In this document: piece by piece, positions 25,096-36,288 of the stretch
How positions within the stretch are numbered: the first letter of the stretch is position 1
How the letters are laid out: the number at the start of each line of letters is the position of its first letter
Assembly (NCBI GenBank): GCA_022579005.1
Contig: MU401481.1
Location: 1 to 64,000, forward strand
DNA: 64,000 nucleotides
From: Poronia punctata
Lineage: Eukaryota; Ascomycota; Sordariomycetes; Xylariales; Xylariaceae
Direction: 5' to 3'
The notes under the pieces: model-generated
What the model saw: the letters and a program-made list of their open reading frames with translations, nothing else
Told to the model about the DNA's origin: nothing
Databases searched by the model: none
Position numbers and translations under genes: made by a program

Positions 25096-26932
25096 TTATA
25101 ATGTTGAATTTCTCGGTCTTGTACCACCTAGAGCATCCCTTGTATTGAAAATCGTTTGTCCCGAAGATGGCTGGCCAGCTGGGGTTTCTAGATCGTCCAC
25201 TAACAAGGCAGCACTTAAAGACAGCGAAGGCCTGTGCTTGGTATGAACAGCGGACAGGTTCTCCTTGGGCGAATCCGCTTGTAGCTCCTCCTCCTCGCCA
25301 TCTTCTATTATCGTATTATCCGTTGCGGCGTCAGCATGCCCATCAAGGTCTTCTGAATCATGGAGGGAATGGTCGACATTTCTCAGCCAATCTTCCGTTG
25401 CGTATCCATTCTCATGTCCGGCGTCTAAGGCTGACGCAATCTTATTACCGTCATAGTTACCAGGTTGCTCGGCCATCTTCTGGATGGCAGACATGGTGGG
25501 CGCTCGTCGGTCTGTGTCTGCTGCACCTTCTCCTTCGCCTTCGCGGCCCCGAGTCGATAATCCAACAGAACCCACGCCATTCTGATCCCTCTCCGCATCC
25601 AGTTGGAAATATTCTCCGCCAGCTTCCGCGGCGTTCCCCGGTCTGCTCAGCGGCTCTGATGTCCGGCGAACGGGATGGCCGGGCTTCCTTCCTGTTAGAA
25701 CCCTCAGCTTCACGACAAACGTCTTGGCTCTCTGCGAGTCTTGCGCGAGTGTCATGAGCTCGGCCCCCGCCGCCTCACAGCCTAAACGGACATCTTCTGC
25801 GCTCCAACCTTTGAACTTAGTGAGTAACCGTAGAGACGCAGCCTCTACCCCGTTCAGGAATGATAGCAGCCAAAACTTTCCGGTCGAGCCATCTTTTGTC
25901 TTCAGCGGTATTGAATATTCCGTCAGTTTAACGTCGACATAGCCAGCATTGACCAGTAATCTCGGCTCTAGGTGCCCGACTCCCCGCGGCCGACCGGAGA
26001 GTATAGATGCTTCTTGCACATCATGCACCAGATTGTACAGCATCGCCTCAGGCTCAAAATATGCAAACAAATCGTGCATCCCCTTCTTGTCGTCGAAGTC
26101 TAGCACTTCTATCCAACCACCAGGTTTCAGACATCTAAATGCAGATTTGTAGATGGCCTCCCAATCTTTGAAAGCACCTGTCAGGTCACGAAGGTGGACA
26201 AGATCATAGTAATTCGACGGTCGCTCCCATTCTAGTTCCGCATCGTCAATTTCCCAGAAAACGTTTTGAGGAACCCGCCGTTCAAAGATGTTGGATATGT
26301 CTGTTCCGGTAACCTCACATTCGGGATACAGCTCAGCCATGTCGATGGCCCATTCACCAACTGCAGTGCCGATGTCAAGAATCTGCGTTGGGCTTTCGAG
26401 GGGAACGGTTGTCAGTTCTCCGTCGAAGATCTTCAGATAGACCTGGTTGAGCAACTGAAGGCGCACTTGCTCGTCGTCGTCGTTGGGCATGTAGTACGTT
26501 CCGCAATAGCGCCGCCCATTCTCCATGACATAGCTGATATCACGGTCAGTGACGGACCTTGTTGATTCTCTGCTTCAAGCGTTAGTTATACACAAGACAA
26601 CCGGCACCCAGTGGGTCTGCTAACAATGTATCCACATCGTCCCACGATCTGTCCGGGGACCGACTTCTGTATGTGAGGGCTATAGTTGGGAAATGCTGAC
26701 TAGGAGCATATACCGACGATGTGTCGAATGAGTTGGATCCGTATCCATCATCGTGGTCTAGGATGGGGCCCAGGACACTCCGGGTTCTCGTACTCAGGTA
26801 ATCACTCGTAACATCGTCCGTGGTGGAGACGTCGTGGTCTAGCTCGGGCACTGGTGATTCGGAGACAGGACGGGTCGAGGTACTAAGATAGTCCGTAGAC
26901 GAATCGGAGGATCGAGTTGAATGTGGTGCCAT
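25096..26932 (-). CDS. LaeA-like class I SAM-dependent methyltransferase
   Basis: Spliced minus-strand model 26932-26625, 26569-25096; 593 residues. The intron is 55 nt with a CTAAC branch site. Exon 2 begins with ESTRSVTDRDISYVMENGRRY, the typical start of this fungal family, and the junction is in frame. SAM-binding motif I is ILDIGTAVGEWAIDMA (about 166-180), followed by VTGTDIS and a CLKPGGWIEVLDFD segment. The catalytic core ends near residue 390. About 200 further residues are low-complexity and acidic, and the 100 N-terminal residues are Ser/Thr/Asp-rich. Family knowledge: LaeA and its relatives (velvet-complex LaeA, Llm proteins) regulate secondary metabolism and development. Many paralogues exist per genome and substrates are mostly unknown, so I do not call this one LaeA itself. 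The donor GTTAGC is less typical than the others here, so the end of exon 1 is slightly uncertain. Confidence 0.85.
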
Positions 26933-29232
26933 GGTATGTGTTCAAATATCTCAGGCCGGTTATAAGCGTCAAACCGAGCGGTGCTGAGGAAGTACTACCG
27001 CTCTTTTGGTCCGTCCTAGATTTGTAGCATTGATCCTGTGTCTTTCCGAAGCGCTGAAGTCCCGACGAATTCTGTGCCTTGTGCTAGCTCCCATGGCGGC
27101 TGGCACGCCGTTGCTGCACTGAGAACCAACAAAACCTGCTGTATGGGGATCGTCGCGGCTCTGTCGTCTCGGGGCGTTGAAAGGTTTAGGTATGTGCTGG
27201 GAGTAAAATAGGGAATTAAGAGTCCGTTTCTCTTTCTTTTGCCGTGAAGTCCCTCGTGCAAATTACGACGAGTCTCACCGGTGGCAGACGGAGTGTTGGG
27301 TGATAAGTTTGACAGGAATCACAGGACGAAGGAGCGGTCTTATGAGCATGCAAGCAAGGTACCTAGGAGGTACTTGGTACTCGTGGAATCCTTACCTGCA
27401 CTGGATTTGTATGCAGCTGGATTAACTCGGCCGGGAGCGGGGCGTTTTCGCCCTGGTGGGAATAGCCGCAAGGACCATGGACATATACATGTACTTAATC
27501 TAGGGATATGCGTGTACCTAGCCGACCGGCAGAACGGGGCATAACAACACAGTAGGTACGTAATGGAGGCCGTGAAATGCTCATTGATCTCTGACATTAC
27601 GAGTACGAGTAAATAGGCACATCATTCCTAGCAGATACGATATCTTGTAGCAGGCAAGCTTCTCTTCATAATTGCAACAAGAACATATTGGTAGGTAGTT
27701 CGTACCAACCCTCCCCGATATCTACCTGACACCCCGATAAGGATCGGAGTTGGCTGCAAATGCTCGTAAAGCAACTGCAGGTGCAGCAGTGCATCCCGTC
27801 GCAATTCCTTTCAATCTTGATTGGATCACAGACAGACCGCAACCAAGTGATGCAGATTAGAGAACCAATGAAAGTCTCTCGACCAAGATCGTCAGAACTG
27901 CGCAGAACCCTGGCCGTGTCGGGGGTTTGTACGAGAAGGTATCCCGGCTCGATGCTAATCGCCTATAGTTAGCACACTGCAAGTTCTTTCTTAATCGTTG
28001 ATCTTGCAGAGCATTCTATACTTACTACAGAAGTTAGTTAAGAGGTGCGCCCGCACCTACTTTTACACATAACGTTTTGACGTATGCCCCTAAAATATGA
28101 CTAAGCATATTCAGAATCGAAATCCAATATGTCCCATGTTTCCAAAAGGAAAGGCTTTCTTAATCCGATAGTCACATCTCTTTGATCTACATGATGATAG
28201 TAACATGTATTACCGTACTCGTAGACGTTGAACTTACGTTACTACTTACCTTAAGGTTAGGAAACCAGGGGACCTACTGTCTACATACCACAAAACCTTG
28301 CTCGGGAGAACTTGCCTAACATTCCCCTGTTCTACTGTCTACAACTCGAACTATTTGACGCAGTTTCTCCTGTCTACTTGTACAGACCATATGCAGGTAG
28401 GTTGCTAATAATTGCATTATCATTATATCACCAACAATATCTGTACTACCTACATGATGTTTTTATTTGCCTGTATATTTTGTGTGGTCATAACCGGTCC
28501 CGAAAGCCTGTCGAGGGTGCTAATACGGTCCAGTCAATCCATTCTCTCAGTTTCTCGATTCGCTTACCTACAGGTAGATACTGTAGTATTTGGGGGTTAC
28601 TTCGAATGTTCTCCGAAGGCAACGCTGCACGGCGCTCGGTAGGTATTCTGCAGGACGGCCGAGGCCACGTGGGCCCTTATTAGGGCGGATCCCAGCATGT
28701 ATTTACATATCATAGTTGTATTATAACTTTGTACGTAAGCTGTGCCTTGAAGTCACCGTCAGTTATGATTATTTTAGCGGTTTGGTCCGAATGTTGACTA
28801 GGCCCCTTTCCAGGGACAGCATGAAAATATAACATTTATTTAACTTTCTAGCTCTGGCTTGTAGCGAGATCATATCTATGAGAGTGTGACACAACGAGAC
28901 AGTCTAACTCCACCCCTATCAAGTGTACGTACTCCATATGGAGGGGAGTATTGCCGCTTTAGTACATATCTTGATGTCAAAAACCCCCCAAGTTCTATAT
29001 AAGCAACTCCCCATACTCCTCGGCCAAAAACGAGTCATCATTCGCCTTGCCGCTTGTGATAATGAGCTGTGCCCATTTGAGCCCCTCCAAACGCCCAAAC
29101 ACCACGAACCCGAATGTGACTATGCCAAGCGTAGCATCGCATCCCGGAGAGTAGTACCCAGTATAAGCATGTTCAGATCGCTGGTAGCAGGTCCCTCGAG
29201 ACCTACCTCGTCAATCCTGATTTTGACGGCGC
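26933..29232. other. Intergenic region between the methyltransferase and the dehydratase
   Basis: No supported gene. Short frames at 27016-27261 (-), 27281-27544 (+) and 28312-28683 (+) lack recognisable domains. TACTCGTA-type motifs occur at 27598, 27604 (overlapping) and 28216. The first few hundred bases should be the methyltransferase promoter, and the last few hundred the 3' region of the dehydratase gene. Confidence 0.55.
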
Positions 29233-30659
29233 TCACACTGGGGTTTCCTTCTCCTTGGGTTTGACTGGCTCGTCACTAATCTCTTCATTATCCGAAAGCA
29301 CTTCCGTCTCAACGACGATTGGGAACGGGCTCAACACTTTGGTAATATCACCCCACCATTCTTCGCCGAAGCGTTTGTACCAGTCGACAGTGATCTTGAG
29401 GCCCTCGGCGAAGCTGGTTTTCTGCTCCCAGCCAAGCCGGCGGAGCTTTGTGCCGTCAACCGCGTAGCGATGGTCGTTAAAAGGCCGGTCATGGGTATAC
29501 TTGATCCATTTCTTAAATTCCGCTTCATTGTCATGAGAGACGCCCATTTCGACCAACAACATCTTACACAAGTCGATGTTGGAGATCTCATCCTGCGAGC
29601 CTACATTGTAGACTTGACTCAAAATCCCTCTATGTAAGATGGTATCGAATGCGTCAGCCGCGTCGCCTGCAAAAAGGTACCGCCGCGTAGGACTGCCGTC
29701 GCCGTGTAACACAACAGGTCGTTTGCGGTTGAGTAAGCAGGTAAATTTCGGGATAATCTCTAGGAACAAAGGGTTAGAAGAATGGTGCTCTGGTCTTTTC
29801 CGCGTTATCAGACACTCACTTTCGGGGTACTGGTGCGGGCCGTATACGTTGTTGCTTCTCACGATGATGACCGGCAGTTTGAAGCTCTTCATATAAGAGT
29901 ATACCAGCATCTCAGCGGCGGCCTTGCTAGCAGCATATGGATTGGTAGGGGCAAGAATGCTCGTTTCCAGGAGGTCCTCGGCGTCGTCATTGACTTCACC
30001 ATAGACTTCATCGGTTGATATATGGATAAAGCGTTTGATGCCGACTTTCTTTGCACTTTCTAGCATAACGTGTGTGCCGTACACGTTAGTATGTGTAAAT
30101 CCGTACGAATTGCCGAAACTTAAGTCTACATGTGATTGGGCGGCAAAGTGGAAGACTGTGTCAATGTTGTGACGCTCCATGCAGTCGAGGACCTCGGGCG
30201 GATTCGTGATGTCCCCATGGTAAAAGGTGAAGTTCCGCTTGTCGTTCAGTACACGCGTGTTGTTCAACGAGGAACAATAATCCAACTTATCGAAGGACAC
30301 GATATTATAGGCGTGTGGATATGTCAATGTGAGGTGCCGGACTAGCCAACAGGCGCTAGTGATGTTGTTAGTCTCCAGAACGAACGCCACTCAGCTGAAC
30401 GGCTCTTAAGCTCACATGAAGCCCGCACCTCCTGTGATCATAATATTTTTGACGTCAGGTAAGGGTTCAAACTTGGTAGAACCGATGAACACGGGCGCGT
30501 CTTGCCATATGCCATGGTCGCTGAAGAATCGGTTAGGTTTTCTGCCGTTCACACCAGCTGTTCAGTTTGCCAGGTCAGTGCATGTTGCGACTTGATATGC
30601 TCTCCAGACTTACTTTCGGGCACCCCACTAATGCCGTTCGTACGTGTTGAGACGGTCAT
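29233..30659 (-). CDS. UDP-glucose 4,6-dehydratase (first step of UDP-rhamnose synthesis)
   Basis: Spliced minus-strand model 30659-30614, 30557-30416, 30355-29233; 436 residues. It is an extended short-chain dehydrogenase/reductase of the RmlB/RHM type. The NAD-binding motif TGGAGFIA (57-64) is assembled across the second intron (GTGAGC donor, ACTAG acceptor). The catalytic signature is T177-D178-E179 in HISTDEVYGEV, with Y203-x3-K207 in NPYAASK. Family knowledge: fungal homologues convert UDP-glucose to UDP-4-keto-6-deoxyglucose, which an epimerase/reductase turns into UDP-rhamnose. No epimerase/reductase is visible in this window. A dTDP-glucose dehydratase assignment is less likely for a fungus. 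The C-terminal 20 residues are charged (Glu/Lys) and not conserved-looking. The first exon is only 46 nt, supported by the exact GTAAGT donor and in-frame joining. Confidence 0.93.
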
Positions 30660-33410
30660 GGCCGTAGCAGAGTATCATGAGAGGGAGAGATCGGGTGAGA
30701 AGGCTAGTCGGGACGTCTGTCTTGAGTATATCTGGGGTTGGGGATTCGATGGAATTTCGGTCAAACACCCTATCGAAAGTATGGGCGCTCGGCAAAAGGA
30801 TCGAGAAACTTTAAGGGGCAGGGGATGTCAAATGCCGATCATCTGGCCACGTTACCGCCTGTAAGAAGGAGGGATACAACAATTTTAGCTTGTTCAACGC
30901 CAAAGGAAAGTGAAGGAGTCAGAGAGGTAATGCCTCAATGTCTCAATGTCTCAAAGACTTAATTCGTAATGTAGCAGAATCAGGCGATTGCTGTGAAAGT
31001 TTCGGCCTATGCGACAATGATACCACAGTAAGACCTGGCAAAGAAAGCGCAACTCATTATACACGTAACTGCATTCTAGCAAGGCAAACATGGAGTTTTG
31101 ACATATGAGTAGGAATCTGTAATCTACAGAGACAGGCACCTGTTAGGTGACTTGCAGAGGCCGAGTCAAACTCCAAGATACCATTAGGCTAAAATTTGGG
31201 TACATACACTCCTACTTGGTGGCCTAGGGATTTTATTCCAGCTCATCCTCAGGCTGCGCTCGGGTACCTGTCAGTCCTGTGCAGTGTGGGCAGCGCCTGG
31301 TGTGTCTTTGTCCCTTACCTATTAGCCCCAAGCAACTGCGTAAGTCTATTGGTGGGAACAGCCTACCTACACATGTACAGAAGTACACATATTACCTAAG
31401 TACATATGTAAACATCAACCATCTTTTAGTCCCTTGAGTCGCATTCTAGGAACCTCAAGATACTGTAGGAGTAGGCACATGGGCACGAACCTATTGATTC
31501 ATGTTTTCCACTTTACCTACTTACTTAGGTTACCTAGGTAGGTTAGTAGGTAACTAGGGAAATGTGTGTACAAATATGCGTGTGTGTACCTACCTTAAGG
31601 TAGGTAGGTATGTAAATCTTAGACATGATCTATTTCCAAACACCGGTCTGATAGACATTCTGATGTCCTGGTAAGAACTTTCTTCTAGAATCCATCCGGT
31701 CACAACTCTGTCGTCATCCTTGACACACTTTTAATCGAACACCTTGGTTGTGTCTTATATTTCAACCTCAGCTCATAGCTGTAGCGGCTCCCTCTATATA
31801 CATGTTCAGCCTCATGGTTGGAGTGTAATATAAAACAACGTTGAGGCGGTCTCCTAGAGGTAAACCAAAAATCAATTTCACCCTACTGAATGTAATTAGC
31901 TACCAGCGTGTCAGTGATTTCAAATGCCAAACAGGTCCGATAGGAACTGCCCGTTGACGCAGACCTGAAGTACAATCATAAAACAGAGGATATGATTACA
32001 TCACCTCGATCTTAGAAAGCAACATAATAAGAAAGCCTATATTAACAGAATAGGATATGCGGTTAGATATTAAGCCGTTTGCCTGTAAAAGGGAATCTGA
32101 GAATGACACTTCAAATACCATGATTTTTTTATTGAAATGGGGATAGTGTTTAAACCGAGGTTGCCCTTTAACTACGGCCTAAAGAGCTTAACCTTAACTG
32201 TAGTAAGACAACATACCAAACTTGTGAGGCCTTAATCAACCATACAGTAGTTTGATAGAAGCCACTTATTCGGGAGAGGAGAGACTTCTACAAGCTAATG
32301 CCCAATACAAGCATATGTACGCCGGTATCGAGATGCTCGGGCGAGGTGAATGTGTTGCCAATAATGCGCCGTCTTGGACTCTGGTTGTCCGGTTTACGCT
32401 CCGTCGTTCAAGGTGGTACTGAATGAAAAAGAAACCAGAGTAGGTAGTGGTCCAGTAGGTATCACGTACTTTGTCCTCATTCGAGGCTCTTGTATACATC
32501 CATCGCATTGTAGAACCAAAAGCGCCTAGGTTACAATTGCCTACACGTATGTCGGTTAAGATCTCTTGGGAGGACAAAGCATGAGGTTTTTGTAACCCCA
32601 AACACCGGCCGCACTACGATATGCCTGACATAATTGCGTGTTTCACTTACCCTTGTCCTATCAGAAAAGATGTCGATGTAGAAATGATTACAGCCTCCTG
32701 ATTCAGGGTGTCAAACGTTTTACTTTGACATGTTCCTGCAAGATAGCGCGGGGCAGGACCCCGATGCCCCTCTGTTCCTGACTTAACGAAGACCACTAGC
32801 CGTAATAAGAATAGACGATATCTCTACGAGAGCCAATGTTGCCATGCCGTCACCATGCATGCCCCGAAAGTAGATAGCGTGGAAGGTACTGGTGGGAGAA
32901 AGTTCTTGGCTGGGAGATACAATCAGGAAGGTATTTCGTTCTTGTAGCAGTCAGAAATACTGTGAGCGGTACAACTTTAGCCTTCCGTATAAGTACCAGG
33001 CATGGAAAGGGAACATTAAAATTCCAACATTTAGTCAAATTTGATATCTTAATCTTTTTAACTTTTTGTATGTACTTGTACGTGTAGTTGTCCTTTCAGA
33101 ACCCTCAAAACCTCGACGGCCGGTTCCCCTACCATACAATGCGTACCCAGGTCGGTGCATTCGATATTAGATCGTTTTCTTGACCTAGGGACGTGCATTT
33201 GCGGGCGGCGATCATAAACGACCCCTTATTTTATCCCCTAGGTACTTTTCGAGGCCAATTCAACAAATTTATCTGCACGCGCAAGTACCTGATGTACCTT
33301 ATTTGAGTGCTGAATCCATCGGCCACCTACTCCGATCATTCCTTCACGACGCCACCCTTGACTCACGGAGACGACTACCTCAACCGGATGACTTGCAATG
33401 CTAGCCCATC
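30660..33410. other. Divergent intergenic region between the dehydratase and sugar-transporter genes
   Basis: The two genes point away from each other, so both promoters lie here. No supported gene. A frame at 32266-32601 (-) encodes no recognised domain. ACCTACC/GGTAGG runs are dense around 31500-31620. Confidence 0.55.
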
Positions 33411-34746
33411 ATGTCTTTCCCCCACACTCATAGCCTCTCAGTGTCCTCTTCGCGGACGCATAGTCGGAGCGAAATCAGGAGGTCCAGCAGTCACGATGCT
33501 CGAGACGACGACCAGATATTGTTGGACAACCTTGGGGATGGGATAATGGAGAGACGAGGACAAGAGGATGAGGAGTCATTATTAGAGAAGGATAGAACCG
33601 ACCATCTAGCACCACAACCAGCCTCGAAGCCCAGTTTTGCTGTGGCTTCTATATGGATCGCAGTGAACACTCTGGCTACCATTGGCATTGTAGGTCTATC
33701 GGCAACCGTGGTTATGAGGTTTGATAAGCGTTGGAAAGAAGAGAAATCGCTGATGAGTCTTGACAGGTTTTCACCAATAAAGCGATATTTTCTGATCCGT
33801 CGTTGAAGCTGGCGCAACTAACGTTTGCCGCCTTCCATTTCTTCATGACCTGGCTTCTTCTGTTTACCCTCTCGCGGCCTCAGCTTGCCTACTTTGCCCC
33901 ACGGAGAACAACAATCCGGGAGGTTATCCCCCTGTCCGTCGCCATGTCACTCAACGTCATCTTACCGAACCTATCGCTTGCCTACTCCTCCATAACCTTT
34001 TACCAGATCGCACGCATCCTGCTCACGCCAACCGTGGCAACTATGGACTACGTATTATACCACACCTCACTACCGAGGAACGCCATTATGACCCTCATCC
34101 CCGCGTGCCTCGGGGTGGGCATGGTCTCGTACTACGATTCGCTCCCTACAGAAGATGCCAATATCAAAACGACGTCCAGCATGGGGGTGGCTTTTGCCTT
34201 CTGCGGAATATTTGCATCGTCGCTATACACCGTATGGATCAAGAGCTACCAGCGCAAGCTCCAGATCTCGAGCATGCAGCTGCTGCTCAACCAAGCGCCG
34301 GTCTCAGGATTTCTCCTGCTCTACGTCATCCCTTTTGTTGATACGTTCCCTATGTGGTCTGAGGTACCTGTGAACCGGTGGCTTATGATCCTGATGGTAA
34401 GTCTCAAGTCGCAGTAACCTGTGTCGTAACTAACTCCTCCTAGTCAGGGATATTCGCTGCTCTGATAAATCTATCTCAATTCTTCATTGTTGGCCAAACA
34501 GGTCCAGTCTCAAGCACCGTAGTTGGTCACCTGAAAACCTGCCTTATTGTTTCTCTAGGTTGGGTGACTTCGGGTAGGTCGGTAGGGGATAAATCAATTC
34601 TCGGAGTTCTCGTTGCAGTGGGCGGTATCGTATCGTAAGTTTTATACCGCCGTTCGTTGTGGAGACCCTCAGGAGCGCACTGCTGATAGCTGAACTCTAG
34701 TTACTCGATCGTTATGCTTCGACATGCCGCCAGAAATTCCAAATAA
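33411..34746 (+). CDS. TPT/DUF250-type nucleotide-sugar transporter (NST-KT-like)
   Basis: Spliced model 33411-33689, 33767-34396, 34444-34634, 34701-34746; 381 residues. A Ser/Asp/Arg-rich cytosolic N terminus of about 75 residues precedes roughly ten hydrophobic segments, the usual layout of drug/metabolite-superfamily carriers of the Golgi and ER. Conserved blocks include TIGIVFTNKAIF, whose codons are brought together by the first intron, and GHLKTCLIVSLGW with K334-T335. The Lys-Thr pair is the hallmark of the plant NST-KT group, which includes UDP-rhamnose/UDP-galactose, UDP-xylose and UDP-uronic acid carriers. The last exon encodes only the ending YSIVMLRHAARNSK. The substrate cannot be told from sequence. 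The divergent neighbour making a UDP-rhamnose precursor suggests a UDP-deoxysugar (inference). All introns are 47-77 nt with clear GT/AG ends. Confidence 0.92.
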
Positions 34747-36288
34747 ACAGTATAGAGCTAGATTGCATGTGGTTAGGTAACCATGGGCGTTGATTGGCGT
34801 TTATATGGCGTTTAGTGGTGATAGGAGCAGACGGATGTGTAGCTCTCTCCACACACACGTCGTCGCTGACGTCCTCGTTTGCTGCGGGTATAATGCCGTT
34901 TTCATCGAGATGTGGCGGTTCCGATGTGTCTGGTTTGATTTGAGCATGTGAGAAAGAACTCGCAACGAACTTAGCTTGTGTTAGTTGTAAATGATACCCC
35001 GTACTATTGGCAGAGACGAGGTCTTCGTGTCACCTTAGGTTAGTGATGACGCTTTGAGAACTCCTCCCATTTGGTCCTACTATGAGTCTTGCAGCTACCG
35101 CGGATGCCTGTCAAACATAGTGTTTACAGTTTACATTTCTCAATTTCAAGGTGAAATGTTGATACTGCTATATTTCCTCTCAAATACTAGAGATTAATTC
35201 CGTCAAATAGCTCTTCAAGCCGGGATTGGAAGAAATGCGGGTTGATTTGCGTGTTCCAACCTAGATACATGTTGTTGCCTTGAGCCGCAATTCTATTAAC
35301 CTACCTACATAACCTGGCAGCCCTGGGTAAGTAGGTAATCAAGATACACCAAACGGTAGCGGCTCAGGTTTTTTTTCTTTGACTCTATTTTTACCTTAAC
35401 CTTCATGTCTGATTTGATACCTTGCAACAGGGAAAAGGAACGCCGTTATCCTGTCCAGAATTAACGGCATATATGCTATCTACGACATATATATAGTCAA
35501 GAAAACGGCGGCATATTGGGCTTGCCCTGGGTTGTTTGCAAATGGCGGATGGGATATCATGCAGTGTCCCTATTATTGTATATCCGGTAGGGTTTGTGGT
35601 TCCGCCAGTTCTACAATTGTGGCGATGCGACAATTGTGACGGCAAGTAGGAGTACGTAATCCGGTAGGTAAAGTTGAAGATGTGTAAGTTAGGTACTGTG
35701 TACGTGTAGGTCGGGTAGGTCTGACCTGCGTTGTCTACCTAAAATACCCTTTCTGTTCTTGTACTCTTGTAAACGGTAGAGAGTGGGCCGGGATGGAAGG
35801 AACCTCACAAGTGACAAAAGACGCTTTTAGGGGACATGACGCAGACGTTATAAGGCTTGCACTCGTTGGTTCTTGTGGGTACCTACGAGTACATAGGTAG
35901 GACACTTACCTTGGCTAGAATAATCAGGGTACAGGTACATGCATCCAACGCCCGCCCGACCTAGTCCCAAGACATGAACATCACCACACCTCCCGGCGTC
36001 CACGGTTCCATTCGCAGTCCTTCTACTCGTAGCTTTGATAACAATCTTGAATACAAGGCACCCCTTTCTAAACTATTAGATGGCGACGTAATTTTCTCAT
36101 AGTCTCTGAAATATTTGTCTGTGCAAACAGGCTACACTGCCTCTCTCGGCTCCCCCGCCTCTCCAATCTCACCGTGGCGCATTGTCCCGTCCAAACACGC
36201 TCTGTCTAAAAAGGTGCCTTGTCACAATTGAGACGTCCACCCGGTCCAGCTCTTTATCAAACAGCGTGACGGGTGACAGTGGCCCACT
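34747..36288. other. Intergenic region upstream of ATG20
   Basis: No supported gene. TACTCGTA-type motifs occur at 35884 and 36024, the latter about 265 bases upstream of the ATG20 start. Short frames show no recognised domain. Confidence 0.55.

Noticed and set aside
30502..30864. 120-codon plus-strand frame over the dehydratase 5' end
   Set aside because: It is the shadow of the real minus-strand exons 30614-30659 and 30416-30557.
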